NCBI GenBank assembly: GCA_017409575.1
Contig: JAFQSM010000080.1
Span: 62,001-126,000 of the forward strand
Direction of reading: 5' to 3'
DNA length: 64,000 nucleotides
DNA from: Clostridia bacterium
GTDB taxonomy: Bacteria; Bacillota; Clostridia; Monoglobales; Monoglobaceae
How positions within the stretch are numbered: position 1 is the first letter of the stretch; every line of letters begins with the position of its first letter. Below the pieces are notes generated by a model, which was not told the origin of the DNA, did no database searches, and was given only the letters and a program-made list of their open reading frames with translations. Made by a program: the position numbers and the translations under genes. This document shows, one piece after another, positions 43,652-55,973 of the stretch.

Positions 43652-45085
43652 ATGAATACAATTTCAAACTTAAGAAAACAGCTTGACAAAAAAGAAATCT
43701 CTTCTGTCGAGCTGACCAAAAAATACCTCGAAAACATATCGTCAAAGTCTGACCTCGGTGCTTTCAATACAGTCTGCGAAGACGAAGCAATCCGTGCGGC
43801 ACAGCTTGCCGACGAAATGATAGCAAGCGGAAATTCTGCATCGTTAACCGGTATTCCCCTGGCAATAAAGGATAACATCTGTACCAAGGACATAAAAACC
43901 ACCTGCTCGTCAAAAATGCTTGGCGATTACAAGCCACCCTACAATGCGACAGTTATCGAAAAACTCGTAAAACAGGGTTTTGTTCCGCTTGGAAAAACCT
44001 CTATGGACGAATTTGCAATGGGCGGCTCATCACAAACCTCGGCTTTTGCAAAGCCGAAAAACCCATTTAATACCGAATGTGTCCCCGGCGGCTCATCGGG
44101 CGGCAGTGCAACAGCGGTTGCAGCAGGACTTTGTGTGGCTGCACTCGGCAGTGATACCGGTGGTTCCATCCGTCAGCCTGCGGCATTTTGCGGAATTACC
44201 GGCATAAAACCCACTTATGGCACAGTTTCGCGTTTTGGTCTTGTTGCTTTTGGCAGCTCGCTTGACCAGATTGGCCCTATGGCAAACTCTGCCGAGGACT
44301 GCGCAATCATTCTTAATGCAATTTCGGGTCATGACGCTCATGACCATACATCAAGAAATCATAACATCGACTTTACTTCTCTTTTGGGCAAAAGCATTTC
44401 CGGTCTCAAAATCGGCATCCCCAAAGAATTCTTTGGCGACGGAATTGACGAAGAAATCAAAACTGCTGTTTTCAATGCAGCAAAATTCTACGAACAAAAC
44501 GGTGCCGAACTAATTGAGGTTTCGATGCCGTCACTTAAATATGCAGTTTCGGCTTATTACCTGCTTGCATGCGCCGAAGCAAGTTCAAACCTTTCGCGCT
44601 ATGATGGTGTCAAATACGGCTATCGCACAGATTCTCCCGAAAGCTATGACCAGCTTATAAAGAAGAGCCGCAGCGAAGGCTTTGGAGACGAGGTTAAGCG
44701 CCGCATATTGCTTGGAACCTATGCTCTTTCAAGCGGATACTATGACGCTTATTACAAAAAGGCTTTGGCTGTGCGCCAGAAGTGCAGATCCGAGCACGAC
44801 GAAATTTTTGCCAAGTGTGACATTATGCTGACCCCGACAACCCCGACGGTTGCTTACAAATGCGGTGAGAATATCGATGACCCGGTAAAGATGTACCTTG
44901 CAGACATCTGTACTGTTACCGCAAACATTGCAGGTATCCCTGCAATATCCGTTCCTTGTGGACTAAACAAAAGTGGTATGCCAATAGGCTTCTCTCTTTC
45001 GGCAAAGCGTTTTGACGATGCAAAGCTTATACAGTTTGCAGACTTGTTCGAAAAAGAAAACCCACATCCTGTGGCAAATATATAA
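43652..45085 (+). CDS. gatA: Asp-tRNA(Asn)/Glu-tRNA(Gln) amidotransferase subunit A
   Basis: GatA is the amidase that frees ammonia from glutamine. The 477 residues carry the Ser-cisSer-Lys triad region: IKDNICTKD (Lys), CVPGGSSGGSATAVA and GSDTGGSIRQPAAFCG. GGAGAG precedes the ATG and the gap to gatC is 13 bases. GatCAB supplies Gln-tRNA in bacteria lacking GlnRS; no glnS is seen here. Confidence 0.98.
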   Translation: MNTISNLRKQLDKKEISSVELTKKYLENISSKSDLGAFNTVCEDEAIRAAQLADEMIASGNSASLTGIPLAIKDNICTKDIKTTCSSKMLGDYKPPYNATVIEKLVKQGFVPLGKTSMDEFAMGGSSQTSAFAKPKNPFNTECVPGGSSGGSATAVAAGLCVAALGSDTGGSIRQPAAFCGITGIKPTYGTVSRFGLVAFGSSLDQIGPMANSAEDCAIILNAISGHDAHDHTSRNHNIDFTSLLGKSISGLKIGIPKEFFGDGIDEEIKTAVFNAAKFYEQNGAELIEVSMPSLKYAVSAYYLLACAEASSNLSRYDGVKYGYRTDSPESYDQLIKKSRSEGFGDEVKRRILLGTYALSSGYYDAYYKKALAVRQKCRSEHDEIFAKCDIMLTPTTPTVAYKCGENIDDPVKMYLADICTVTANIAGIPAISVPCGLNKSGMPIGFSLSAKRFDDAKLIQFADLFEKENPHPVANI

Positions 45086-45099
45086 AGGAGGTATTTGAT

Positions 45100-46524
45100 A
45101 TGTGCAAAAAATACGATACAGTCATCGGTCTTGAAATTCATGCCGAGCTTTCGACCAAAACAAAAGCATTCTGCACCTGCGATGCCTCTTTTGGCGGCGA
45201 CCCGAACACTCACATCTGTCCGGTATGTACCGGTCAACCGGGCGCACTTCCGATTATCAATCACGAAGCGGTTGCCTATGCAATCCGCGCAGGTCTTGCC
45301 CTTGGCTGTGAAATCAACCGCTATTCTCGTTTTGACCGCAAAAACTACTTTTATCCGGATCTTCCCAAAGCTTACCAGATTTCTCAGCTTGATTTACCGC
45401 TTTGCATAAACGGCAAGCTGGAGCTTTCGACAGGTACGGTTGTCCGCATAAACCGAATCCATCTTGAAGAAGATGCCGGCAAAATGGTCCACGACGACTA
45501 CCACGGCGAAAGCTGGGCAGACTACAACCGATGCAGCGTTCCGCTTATCGAAATCGTGACCGAGCCGGACATCAAATCACCCGAAGAAGCAGCGGAATTT
45601 GTTTCCAAAATCGCGCTTTACCTCAAATATCTTGATGTTTGTGATGCGAAAATGCAGGAAGGCTCTATCCGAGCCGATGTCAATATCTCGCTCAAACCTG
45701 CAGGCTCGCTCGTTTTGGGTGACCGTGCCGAAATCAAGAATCTCAACTCGTTCCGCTCAATCCAAAGGGCAATCGAAAGTGAAATTGCACGACAGACCGA
45801 GATTCTAAGCGAGGGTGGCAGGGTTGTTCAGGAAACAAGGCGTTTTGACGATGCAACGGGCACAACCTCATCACTCAGGAGCAAAGAAAACGCCAACGAC
45901 TATCGCTACTTCCCCGAGCCTGACATTATGTCAATCACATTCAGTGAAGAAGATATCGAAAGGGCAAAAAGCGAAATTCCTCTTCTTCCGTACGAGCGCG
46001 TGATGAAGTATACAAAAGAGTACGGTCTTACCGACGAGGATGCGCGAGTTCTTACTTTGGAAAAATATCTTTCTGACTTTTTTGACGAAGCTGTCAGCAT
46101 TTATCCCGAATATAAGAGCGTTTCGAATATGTTCCAGACCGAGATTATGCGCCGCGTAAAAGAAACCGATACCGAAGAAGTTCCGATTTCTGCACGCGAC
46201 TTTGCAAAGGTTTGCGAAATGGCAGACAAAAACACCGTCAACCGAAACGATGCAAAAACCATAATCCGTATTATGTTTGAAGACTGCGGAACCCCTGAGG
46301 AAATCGCAAAAGCAAACGGATTTATTGTAGTGGAAGATACCGCCGCAATCGCCGAAGTTGTTGATGCACTTTTTGCAGAGCGCTACGACCTTATCGAAGA
46401 CTACAAAAACGGCAAAACAAATGTTTTTGGTTTCTTTATGGGTCAGGCGAACCGAGCTCTCAAAGGCAAGGCAACACCAATGTCTGTAAAGGCTTATATC
46501 GAAAAGAAATTTAGTGAGGTTTAA
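45100..46524 (+). CDS. gatB: Asp-tRNA(Asn)/Glu-tRNA(Gln) amidotransferase subunit B
   Basis: GatB activates the tRNA-bound Glu or Asp by ATP and passes it for amidation. The 474 residues contain IGLEIHAELSTKTKAFC at the N-terminus, the zinc-site cysteines CTCDASF and CPVCTGQPGALP, and the C-terminal YqeY-like tail domain (NRALKGKATP). AAAGGAGG precedes the ATG. It is the last gene of gatCAB. Confidence 0.98.
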   Translation: MCKKYDTVIGLEIHAELSTKTKAFCTCDASFGGDPNTHICPVCTGQPGALPIINHEAVAYAIRAGLALGCEINRYSRFDRKNYFYPDLPKAYQISQLDLPLCINGKLELSTGTVVRINRIHLEEDAGKMVHDDYHGESWADYNRCSVPLIEIVTEPDIKSPEEAAEFVSKIALYLKYLDVCDAKMQEGSIRADVNISLKPAGSLVLGDRAEIKNLNSFRSIQRAIESEIARQTEILSEGGRVVQETRRFDDATGTTSSLRSKENANDYRYFPEPDIMSITFSEEDIERAKSEIPLLPYERVMKYTKEYGLTDEDARVLTLEKYLSDFFDEAVSIYPEYKSVSNMFQTEIMRRVKETDTEEVPISARDFAKVCEMADKNTVNRNDAKTIIRIMFEDCGTPEEIAKANGFIVVEDTAAIAEVVDALFAERYDLIEDYKNGKTNVFGFFMGQANRALKGKATPMSVKAYIEKKFSEV

Positions 46525-46530
46525 AAAAGG

Positions 46531-46563
46531 AAAAATGGCAAGCCATACGGCTTGCCATTTTTT
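46531..46563 (+). terminator. Terminator of gatCAB
   Basis: AAAATGGCAAGCC/GGCTTGCCATTTT with a 4-base loop, followed by more U residues, 7 bases after the gatB stop. Confidence 0.93.
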
Positions 46564-46587
46564 GATTGCCCCTATAAATGGGCAATC
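46564..46587. promoter_or_regulatory. Inverted repeat upstream of the XRE regulator gene
   Basis: GATTGCCC and GGGCAATC are perfect 8-base inverted repeats around an 8-base A/T-rich centre, about 40 bases before the XRE promoter. It could be an operator or a secondary hairpin. Confidence 0.45.
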
Positions 46588-46628
46588 TTAGTGCGACAAC
46601 ATAAACATTATACCCTATTTATAGACAA

Positions 46629-46657
46629 TTGCCAAGTGGTAGAGCATATTTTATTAT
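46629..46657 (+). promoter_or_regulatory. Probable promoter of the XRE regulator gene
   Basis: TTGCCA (46629-46634) and TATTAT (46652-46657) are separated by 17 bases. GAGGTGA follows at 46664-46670. Confidence 0.6.
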
Positions 46658-46674
46658 TATATTGAGGTGATAAT

Positions 46675-46875
46675 ATGATTAGCTATGCTCCACTTTACGA
46701 AACTTTGAAAAAGAAAAACATTTCAACATACAAACTTATTAAGGAATATAACATAAGTCGGGGGCTCCTTGACCGTTTGCGGCATAACAAGCCAATCAGC
46801 ACGGTTACCCTAAACGACCTTTGTACAATTCTGGATTGCAAAGTTGAGGATATTTTAGTTTTTATTAAGGATTAA
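46675..46875 (+). CDS. Small XRE-family (Cro/C1-type) helix-turn-helix regulator
   Basis: A 66-residue protein that is just one HTH domain. The helix pattern is LYETLKKKNISTYKLIKEYN, then ISRGLLDRLRHNKPIS and TLNDLCTILDCKVEDIL, as in the short HTH_26-like group. GAGGTGATA precedes the ATG. It is alone, between gatB and ligA, with its own promoter; its target is unknown but self-regulation is the common pattern. Confidence 0.85.
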   Translation: MISYAPLYETLKKKNISTYKLIKEYNISRGLLDRLRHNKPISTVTLNDLCTILDCKVEDILVFIKD

Positions 46876-46880
46876 ATAGG

Positions 46881-46913
46881 AAAAAAGGCTGTGACAATTG
46901 TCACAGCCTTTTT

Positions 46914-46915
<2 letters not shown>
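46881..46915. terminator. Bidirectional terminator between the XRE gene and ligA
   Basis: AGGCTGTGACA/TGTCACAGCCT around a 2-base centre, with A6 before and T7 after; overlaps the ligA stop codon at 46914-46916. Serves both convergent genes. Confidence 0.93.
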
Positions 46916-48960
<2,045 letters not shown>

Positions 48961-48971
48961 ACCTCTCGGCA

Positions 48972-49706
48972 CTACTTTTCCTCAAGCCTTTTTTTCATTA
49001 TTCCAAGAACCTTTTTTTCTATTCTTGAAACCTGAACCTGAGAAATTCCAAGCAAGCCTGCTATCTGAGCCTGGGTTTTTTCCTTGAAATATCTGAGGAT
49101 AATAATCTTTTTTTCCCTCTCATCAAACATACCAAGAAGCTCGTCAATAAGAATTTTGTTTATGACCTTTGCCTCACAATTTTCATGACTTTCGATGCGG
49201 TCAGCCAAAGTCTTACCGTCGTCATCTCCAATGGGGGCATTTATGGACTCAGGTCTGAGTCCTGCTTCCATTGCAATCGCAACATCTTCGGGCGATGCTC
49301 CCAAACGCTCGGCAATTTCTTTGATGCCGGGCTCTGTATTTGTTTCTTTTATTATATTTTCGCGCAGGGCAAAAGCTTTGACCGCAAGTTCCTTGATGCT
49401 TCGGCTCACCTTTATTATGCCATCATCGCGGATAAACCTTTTTATCTCGCCCATTATCATAGGTACCGCATAGGTGGAGAAATTGACATCAAAACTTGTA
49501 TCAAACCTTAAAATAGCCTTTGTAAGTCCAAGACATCCTATCTGAATCAAATCCTCGGTCTCGTAGCCTCGTCCCGAAAACTTTTTGACAATGCTGTAGA
49601 CAAGCCCAAGATTGTCGTTTACTATCTTGTCTTGTGCTGTCTTGTTGCCACCACGGGCAAGTTCAAGCGTCTTATGAAAGTCTTTGTTGAATTCTTTTGT
49701 CTGCAC
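48972..49706 (-). CDS. sigF: RNA polymerase sporulation sigma factor SigF
   Basis: SigF is the first forespore-specific sigma factor. The 244 residues contain region 2 (AQDKIVNDNLGLVYSIVKKF, YETEDLIQIGCLGLTKAI, FSTYAVPMIMGEIKRF), region 3, and region 4 with the HTH QAQIAGLLGISQVQVSRIEKK (in part). Sequence alone resembles both SigF and SigG; location in the spoIIA operon decides for SigF. It starts with GTG at 49704-49706, with AGGGGG upstream. Confidence 0.93.
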   Translation of the reverse strand: MQTKEFNKDFHKTLELARGGNKTAQDKIVNDNLGLVYSIVKKFSGRGYETEDLIQIGCLGLTKAILRFDTSFDVNFSTYAVPMIMGEIKRFIRDDGIIKVSRSIKELAVKAFALRENIIKETNTEPGIKEIAERLGASPEDVAIAMEAGLRPESINAPIGDDDGKTLADRIESHENCEAKVINKILIDELLGMFDEREKKIIILRYFKEKTQAQIAGLLGISQVQVSRIEKKVLGIMKKRLEEK

Positions 49707-49709
49707 AAG

Positions 49710-50129
49710 TCAGCCCCCTATGCGCTTTTTCATGGTTACAACCGTACCCTCACCCAGCTTCGAGCTTACTTTAAGCTCGTCCATAAAGGTCTGCATAACA
49801 GTAAATCCCATACCGCTCCGCTCGCATTCCGGTTTGGATGTAAAAAGCGGCTGCATCGCAGTATCAATATCCTCAATCCCTACTCCATAATCGGTAATTT
49901 CGATTTCGATACACCCGTCTATCATCCGGCAAACAACCTTTATTGTCCCTTTCATATTTGAATATCCGTGAACTATCGAATTAGTGACAGCCTCGGATAC
50001 TGCGGTCTTTATATCAGCAAGTTCTTCAATGCTTAAATCAAGCTGAACAGCAAAAGCGCTGACTACCGCCCTGACCAGCGACTCGTTGCAGCTTTTTGCC
50101 GGAATTTCAAGTTTCATATAGTTTTCCAT
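49710..50129 (-). CDS. spoIIAB: Anti-sigma F factor SpoIIAB
   Basis: SpoIIAB is a GHKL protein kinase that holds SigF inactive and phosphorylates SpoIIAA. The 139 residues show the Bergerat ATP fold: N box [12 protein letters not shown]1 box [12 protein letters not shown], and G2 box [13 protein letters not shown]. The ATG at 50127-50129 has AAAGGAGG upstream; the open frame extends back into spoIIAA without a start signal. The gap to sigF is 3 bases. Confidence 0.96.
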   Translation of the reverse strand: MENYMKLEIPAKSCNESLVRAVVSAFAVQLDLSIEELADIKTAVSEAVTNSIVHGYSNMKGTIKVVCRMIDGCIEIEITDYGVGIEDIDTAMQPLFTSKPECERSGMGFTVMQTFMDELKVSSKLGEGTVVTMKKRIGG

Positions 50130-50145
50130 ATGTATCCCTCCTTTG

Positions 50146-50454
50146 TTAATGACTGCATTCCATAATGGTTTTAAGCCCCGAGATTTCCAAAATCTTGTCA
50201 ACCTGGGGTTTTACCCTTATCAGCATAACCTTGCCGCCTCTTGCAGTAATTTCCTTGTATCTGCCGGCAATTACTCCAATCCCCGAACTGTCCATAAATG
50301 TCACACGGTCAAAATCAAGTACAAGATTTGTGACATTGTGAACATTAAGTTCGCGGTCAATCTCGCTTTTAAGCATAGCAGCTGTGTGATGGTCTATCTC
50401 GCCATCAATTTTTACAACAAGGGTTGTCCCTATAAGCTCCAGCTTTATATCCAT
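50146..50454 (-). CDS. spoIIAA: Anti-sigma F factor antagonist SpoIIAA
   Basis: SpoIIAA is the STAS-domain switch protein that frees SigF from SpoIIAB when it is not phosphorylated. The 102 residues contain the conserved MDSSGIGVI, in which Ser57 is the expected phosphorylation site. It is first in the operon. Two GAGGAGG repeats precede the ATG; the nearer gives normal spacing. Confidence 0.96.
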   Translation of the reverse strand: MDIKLELIGTTLVVKIDGEIDHHTAAMLKSEIDRELNVHNVTNLVLDFDRVTFMDSSGIGVIAGRYKEITARGGKVMLIRVKPQVDKILEISGLKTIMECSH

Positions 50455-50496
50455 AATCCTTTCCTCCTCTTTCCTCCTCTTTCTTCCTTTTAATAT

Positions 50497-50523
50497 TTTC
50501 CATATTATTCCATATTTTCCTTT
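50497..50523 (-). promoter_or_regulatory. Candidate sigma-H promoter of spoIIA
   Basis: AAAGGAAAA (50515-50523), 11 bases, then ATGGAAA (50497-50503) on the minus strand. This fits the sigma-H pattern RnAGGAwww-N11-12-RnnGAAT with one mismatch in the last base. Known spoIIA operons use sigma-H. Confidence 0.4.
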
Positions 50524-50546
50524 TGGTTTTTAAGCTTTCGAAAGAC

Positions 50547-50588
50547 AAAAAAATACAGACAACCCTATAAGTTGTCTGTATTTTTTCT
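50547..50588 (-). terminator. Terminator of the lon-valS operon
   Basis: AATACAGACAAC/GTTGTCTGTATT with a 7-base loop and A/T runs on both sides lies just after valS and before the spoIIA promoter. Confidence 0.93.
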
Positions 50589-50609
50589 TTTTTGTCAAAT
50601 TATTTCAAT

Positions 50610-53303
50610 TTACGACATCTTTTTGATACTTTCCAAAACCTTGTCAAGCATCGCCTTATACTTTTCGCCTTTCTGGCGTTCTTCCTCAACTACTGCAGCC
50701 GGAGCCTTGTCGGTAAAGCCCTTGTTAGAAAGTTTTCCTTCAACTCTCTTTATCTCACCTTCAAGTCTTGCCTTTTCTTTAGAAAGACGTTCAATTTCTT
50801 TTTCGCGGTCTACAAGCTCATCCATCGGCAAAAGAATTTCTGCTTTTTCGAGTGCTACCGAAACAACGTTGTCCGAAATTCCTGTTTTGTCGCTTACTAT
50901 TTCGGTTTCTGATGCACCTGCCAGTTTTTCGAAGAATACCAAAGCCTGCTTAAAGAGGTTCTCTTCCTGTGTCACAACATAAAGTTTAACTTTCTTCGAC
51001 GGCGGAACATTCATTTCATTTCTTACATTTCTGATGCCCTTGATGGCGTTCATTATTTCAAGCATTTCTGCTGCTGCAGCCCCGTCGCAAAGTGCAGCAT
51101 CTGCCTTGGGCCAATCCGAAATCATAATGCTCTCGCCCTCGTGCGGAAGAGCCTGCCAGATTTCTTCGGTTATAAACGGCATAAACGGATGCAAAAGTTT
51201 GAGGGTATTCGAAAGCACATAAACAAGTACATTCTGCGCAGTCTCGTTGCTTTCGCCCTTTTCGAAAAATCTTGGTTTTACAAGCTCGATATACCAGTCG
51301 CAAAGCTCGTCCCAAATGAAGTCATACAGCTTTTGAGCCGCAATTCCAAGCTCGTACTTTTCAAGATTTTCTGTAACCTCACTTACAAGCTTGTTGTATT
51401 GGTTAAGAATCCATTTATCCTCGATATGGAGCTTGTCTTTTTCGGGGAGCGAAGCCTTGTCTATGCTTAAATTCATCATTATAAATCTTGATGCATTCCA
51501 GATTTTGTTTGCAAAGTTTCGGCTTGCCTCAACCCCGGGAGCACCCACAATCTTGTTAATCTCAGGATTGGGGTTTTTACCCTTTTCAACAGGCGGCTCA
51601 TAGGTTACCGGGAACCTCATATCGTTACCGGGTGCAACACCTGTAACAAGAGTAAATCTCAGGGCATCTGCACCGAACATATCTATAATCATAAGCGGGT
51701 CAACGCCGTTGCCTTTGGATTTTGACATTTTTTCGCCGTTGCCGTCACGAACAAGGCCATGAATGAACACATGTTTGAACGGAGCCTTTCCGGTATGTTC
51801 ACAAGCCGAGAAAATCATTCTTGATACCCAGAAGAAAATAATATCATATCCTGTAACAAGTGTGCTTGTGGGGTAGAAATAATTGTAATCTTCTGTCTTT
51901 TCGGGCCAACCAAGAGTCGAAAACGGCCAAAGTGCAGATGAGAACCATGTGTCAAGAACATCTTCTTCCTGCCTTACCGGTTTTCCGCACTTGGGACAAA
52001 CAGTAATATCCTCTTTCGAAACCGTCATTTCGCCACAATCATCACAGTAGAACGCCGGGATTCTGTGTCCCCACCAAAGCTGACGCGAAATACACCAGTC
52101 ATATACATTTTCCATCCAGTTCATATATATTTTTGAGAAACGTTCAGGAACAAATTCTGTTTCCCGGCTCGCAACAGCCTCGATTGCCGCTTCTGCAAGG
52201 GGCTTCATTTTTACAAACCACTGGTCCGAAACGATCGGCTCGATTGTTGTACCGCAGCGGTAGCACTGTCCTACATTGTGAGAATGGTCTTCTGTCTTCA
52301 CCAAAAGTCCCATTTCTTCCAGGTCTTTTATCATCGCTGTACGACATTCGTAGCGGTCCATACCTTCATACTTTCCTGCGTATGAATTCATGGTTGCATC
52401 GTCGTTCATAACCTTTATGATTTCAAGGTCATGACGTTTGCCAACTTCAAAGTCGTTGGGGTCATGGGCAGGCGTTATTTTTACACAACCTGTTCCAAAT
52501 TCCTTGTCAACATATTCATCAGCAATAACAGGAATTTCTCTGTCAGTAAGAGGCAAAAGCAACATCTTTCCAACAAGGTCCTTATATCTTTCGTCTTCAG
52601 GATTAACAGCAACTGCCGTATCACCAAAAAGTGTCTCGGGACGGGTTGTTGCAATCACCACATATTCATCAGTACCCTTTATCTGATACTTTATGTGCCA
52701 GAAATGTCCTGCCTGCTCTGCATGCTCGACCTCTTCGTTTGAAAGAGCTGTTATACAGTTAGGGCACCAGTTGATGATTCGGGGCCCTCTGTAAATAAGA
52801 CCTTTTTCATAAAGATTAACAAACACCTCACGAACAGCCTTTGAACAGCCTTCGTCCATAGTAAAGCGCTCTCTGTCCCAGTCGCACGAGCAACCAATCT
52901 TTTTGAGCTGACTGATTATGCGATTTCCGTATTTTTCTTTCCAGTCCCAAACACGTTCAAGGAACTTTTCGCGGCCAAGGTCATAACGGGTAAGCCCTTC
53001 TTCCTCACGGAGCTGTGCTTCAACCTTAATCTGTGTCGCAATACCTGCGTGGTCGGTTCCCGGAACCCAAAGAGCTGCATAACCCTGCATTCTTTTGTAA
53101 CGGATAAGAATATCCTGCAATGTCTCATCGAATGCGTGTCCCATATGAAGCTGTCCCGTAACATTTGGAGGCGGGATAACTATGGTAAACGGCTCCTTGT
53201 CTTTGTCAATTTCTGTATGGAAGTATCCTTTATTTACCCAGTTGCTGTAGATTTTGTCTTCAACAGCCCGTGGGTCGTATGTCTTTGGTAATTCTCTGGA
53301 CAC
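50610..53303 (-). CDS. valS: Valyl-tRNA synthetase
   Basis: ValRS charges tRNA(Val) and edits mischarged threonine. The 897-residue class I enzyme has the HIGH motif as HMGH ([14 protein letters not shown]), KMSKS intact ([14 protein letters not shown]), an editing domain ([15 protein letters not shown]), zinc-type cysteines around CDDCGEM and CPKCGKP, and the C-terminal coiled coil. I chose the GTG at 53301-53303: AAAGGGG is 7 bases upstream and the protein then begins [14 protein letters not shown]. It is last of the lon operon; no T-box precedes it. Confidence 0.97.
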   Translation of the reverse strand: MSRELPKTYDPRAVEDKIYSNWVNKGYFHTEIDKDKEPFTIVIPPPNVTGQLHMGHAFDETLQDILIRYKRMQGYAALWVPGTDHAGIATQIKVEAQLREEEGLTRYDLGREKFLERVWDWKEKYGNRIISQLKKIGCSCDWDRERFTMDEGCSKAVREVFVNLYEKGLIYRGPRIINWCPNCITALSNEEVEHAEQAGHFWHIKYQIKGTDEYVVIATTRPETLFGDTAVAVNPEDERYKDLVGKMLLLPLTDREIPVIADEYVDKEFGTGCVKITPAHDPNDFEVGKRHDLEIIKVMNDDATMNSYAGKYEGMDRYECRTAMIKDLEEMGLLVKTEDHSHNVGQCYRCGTTIEPIVSDQWFVKMKPLAEAAIEAVASRETEFVPERFSKIYMNWMENVYDWCISRQLWWGHRIPAFYCDDCGEMTVSKEDITVCPKCGKPVRQEEDVLDTWFSSALWPFSTLGWPEKTEDYNYFYPTSTLVTGYDIIFFWVSRMIFSACEHTGKAPFKHVFIHGLVRDGNGEKMSKSKGNGVDPLMIIDMFGADALRFTLVTGVAPGNDMRFPVTYEPPVEKGKNPNPEINKIVGAPGVEASRNFANKIWNASRFIMMNLSIDKASLPEKDKLHIEDKWILNQYNKLVSEVTENLEKYELGIAAQKLYDFIWDELCDWYIELVKPRFFEKGESNETAQNVLVYVLSNTLKLLHPFMPFITEEIWQALPHEGESIMISDWPKADAALCDGAAAAEMLEIMNAIKGIRNVRNEMNVPPSKKVKLYVVTQEENLFKQALVFFEKLAGASETEIVSDKTGISDNVVSVALEKAEILLPMDELVDREKEIERLSKEKARLEGEIKRVEGKLSNKGFTDKAPAAVVEEERQKGEKYKAMLDKVLESIKKMS

Positions 53304-53355
53304 TTTTAAAACCCCTTTCTTTATGTGTGCAAGCCTTGTGCTGGTTTCACCCGAC

Positions 53356-54582
53356 TTATGCAACTACTATCTTCAAAAATACTTTTTTACCTTTTTTAAC
53401 AACAATTTTGCCGTCGGCAAATATGTCCTTTGTGACGGTATAAGAAATATCCTCTACTTTGTTTCCGTCTATGCTTATTCCGCCCTGCTGTACCAAGCGT
53501 CTGCCCTCGCCCTTTGACGGTGCAAGCTTTGTAAGTGCAAGCAAATCAACAATGTTTATTCCGTCTGCGATTTCAGCTTCCGAAATCTCGAATGTCGGCA
53601 TATCTGCATCATTGGTTCCTGCACCAAACACAGCCTTTGCTGCGGCATCAGCTTTTTGTGCTTCTTCCTCGCCGTGTACCATTTTTGTAACTTCAAACGC
53701 AAGGCGTTCTTTGACAACGTTAAGCTGCTGACCCTCGAATTTTTCGTACTCTGCGATTTCTTCCATCGATACAAAAGTAACAAGTTTTAAAAGTCTGATA
53801 ACATCCTTGTCATCAACATTACGCCAATACTGATAAAATTCATAAGGTGTAACCTTTTCGGGGTCGAGCCAGAGTGCTCCTTTTTCGGTCTTGCCCATCT
53901 TTTTGCCCTCGGATGTGGTCAAAAGTGTAAATGTCATACCGTATGCATCTTCAGAATCTTTTCTGCGGATAAGCTCGATTCCGCCGATTATATTTGACCA
54001 CTGGTCGTCACCGCCGAATTCCATTATGCAGTCATATTCTTTATGAAGCTTGTAAAAGTCATAACTCTGCATAAGCATATAGTTGAATTCGAGGAACGAA
54101 AGACCTCTTTCGAGTCTTGTCTTAAAGCACTCGGCAGAAAGCATTCTGTTTACCGAAAAATGCACGCCAACCTCGCGCAGAAAATCAACATAATTAAGGT
54201 CAAGAAGCCAGTCTGCATTATTGACCATAATAGCCTTACCGTCCGAAAAATCAATAAACTTGGACATTTGTTCTTTAAATCTGTCAGCATTGTGCTGAAT
54301 TGTCTCGCGGCTTATCATCGGGCGCATATCAGTCTTACCGGTTGGGTCCCCAACCATTGTTGTTCCGCCGCCAAGCAAAATAATCGGTCTGTGTCCTGCA
54401 TTTTGCATATGCTTCATAACAACCAACTGCATAAAGTGCCCTATGTGAAGGCTGTCAGCCGTCGGGTCAAAACCAATATAAAAGGTAATCTTCTTGTTTT
54501 CAAGAAGCTCTTTTATTTCCTTCTCATGTGTCATCTGTGCAATTAAGCCACGTTCTTTTAGTACATCAAAAACATTTTTCAT
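53356..54582 (-). CDS. tyrS: Tyrosyl-tRNA synthetase
   Basis: TyrRS, 408 residues, class I. The HIGH motif is in [10 protein letters not shown], the KMSKS loop is present as KKMGKTEKG (a usual TyrRS form), and the C-terminal S4 RNA-binding domain ([17 protein letters not shown]) is complete. It lies 14 bases after the DUF4340 gene and 52 before valS. Confidence 0.97.
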   Translation of the reverse strand: MKNVFDVLKERGLIAQMTHEKEIKELLENKKITFYIGFDPTADSLHIGHFMQLVVMKHMQNAGHRPIILLGGGTTMVGDPTGKTDMRPMISRETIQHNADRFKEQMSKFIDFSDGKAIMVNNADWLLDLNYVDFLREVGVHFSVNRMLSAECFKTRLERGLSFLEFNYMLMQSYDFYKLHKEYDCIMEFGGDDQWSNIIGGIELIRRKDSEDAYGMTFTLLTTSEGKKMGKTEKGALWLDPEKVTPYEFYQYWRNVDDKDVIRLLKLVTFVSMEEIAEYEKFEGQQLNVVKERLAFEVTKMVHGEEEAQKADAAAKAVFGAGTNDADMPTFEISEAEIADGINIVDLLALTKLAPSKGEGRRLVQQGGISIDGNKVEDISYTVTKDIFADGKIVVKKGKKVFLKIVVA

Positions 54583-54596
54583 CTTTTGTATCCTTT

Positions 54597-55952
54597 CTAA
54601 TCCATTCTTGCAGGATTATTGATTGCTTCTTTTAATTCTTCCATAAGTTCGTCAACATCTTCGCTGTATATTTCAAACTCTGCCTTGCCGTTTAAAAATA
54701 CCGCATAAGATTTCTCATTGGTTTTGACAAGACTTATGCTTTGAGAACCCTCGTTTTCATAATAAACCGTAATCAGGATATCTCCTGTATTCTGGGGCGC
54801 CTTATCAATTTCGTTTTTAAAGCTTATATCACCAAGAGATTCGAGTATCTCATTAAACACATAACTGCTTGCAGCTTTGCCGTTTAAGAAATACTGCCTT
54901 GTTTCATCGTTGATTTTTGAAGAGGTTATGTCATAAACCATATCGCCCTGTTCAACTTTGACTCCCGTAACCTTTTCTGCAGCATTCTTCAGAATTCCGC
55001 TGTCCAGAACAAAGAACGGTTCAATCTGCAAAAATTCAATCAATGATGAATTTATCAAAAAGACTTCCGGTTTGCCCTCTTTCATAGCAAAAACTGCTCC
55101 GTTCTCGCTTTTGCCTAAGTACAAAGTCTCTCTTTGTTTATCCCAGGTGAACGAAAGTTCTGCTCTTGAGGCTTTGTCAAGTCCATAAACCGATTTGTCA
55201 TCATCAGGGGTATTTACAAACGATTTGGCTTTTATCGCAGGTATCTTGACCGCAATCTGTTGTTCAAACAAATCATCATCAACCTCGCGTCTGTATGGTC
55301 TTTCCATCATATACTTGTTGTTTTTGCCGGTTGCAAGTTCGGATGATGTCTTAAGTCTGACTTCTGTCACCGCACCGTCATAATCAATATATTGGTAATA
55401 GTCAGGCATGGTGTCGGCATCGGCAAGCTGAGGGAAGACTGATGTTACCCTGAGACTGTCAAGGGTCTGCGTCAAAATATCACGGGAGGTTTGATACATC
55501 ACATAAGTTGTCCTGTCTCCCGAAACTCTGAAAGCGCACTGGCTATCCAAAGTCCCTAAAAAACGGATATCAACATCATCTGCGCCGTCAATGTCAAGAC
55601 TTACTGTCATGACATCCGACAAATCAAATTTTTCCAGGTCTTTTCGGCTTAATGTGCCGATTGCCGAAATATTTGATGAAGCGCCTATCATCTTCTCAAT
55701 CGCCGACTGGTCAAGGTCTGCTTTCCTGTCGCCTTCAAGTTTCCAGATTCCATCTTCTTTTTCAATGGTATATACACCACTCTTATAATATACAGAATAT
55801 CCTTCGATTTTGCCCGAAGGACAAACAAATGCCTGATATGTTCCGCTTTTGGTGGAGCCCCCCATACTGCTTACAAAAAATACAATGCAACAAGTCACAA
55901 CAAGCAACAGTATGGCAGATGCCCAAATCAGTACTGCTGTCTGTCTTTTCAT
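54597..55952 (-). CDS. DUF4340 domain membrane protein
   Basis: A 451-residue protein with one N-terminal membrane helix (about 7-29); the rest is predicted outside the membrane. It contains the DUF4340 pattern, two similar beta-rich blocks starting at [22 protein letters not shown] and [25 protein letters not shown]4340 proteins are often found with GldG/GldF-type ABC transporters; no such genes are here, and it sits between aspS and tyrS with gaps of 21 and 14 bases. Function unknown. Confidence 0.8.
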   Translation of the reverse strand: MKRQTAVLIWASAILLLVVTCCIVFFVSSMGGSTKSGTYQAFVCPSGKIEGYSVYYKSGVYTIEKEDGIWKLEGDRKADLDQSAIEKMIGASSNISAIGTLSRKDLEKFDLSDVMTVSLDIDGADDVDIRFLGTLDSQCAFRVSGDRTTYVMYQTSRDILTQTLDSLRVTSVFPQLADADTMPDYYQYIDYDGAVTEVRLKTSSELATGKNNKYMMERPYRREVDDDLFEQQIAVKIPAIKAKSFVNTPDDDKSVYGLDKASRAELSFTWDKQRETLYLGKSENGAVFAMKEGKPEVFLINSSLIEFLQIEPFFVLDSGILKNAAEKVTGVKVEQGDMVYDITSSKINDETRQYFLNGKAASSYVFNEILESLGDISFKNEIDKAPQNTGDILITVYYENEGSQSISLVKTNEKSYAVFLNGKAEFEIYSEDVDELMEELKEAINNPARMD

Positions 55953-55973
55953 CTGATCACCCCCGGTTTTTTG

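Noticed and set aside
50129-50201. N-terminal extension of spoIIAB to 50201
   Set aside because: It lies within spoIIAA and lacks a start signal, whereas the ATG at 50127-50129 has a strong AAAGGAGG.
53304-54700. T-box leaders for tyrS, valS, hisS or aspS
   Set aside because: Gaps are 0-52 bases and contain no AGGGTGGnACCGCG-like sequence; these genes depend on the lon operon promoter.
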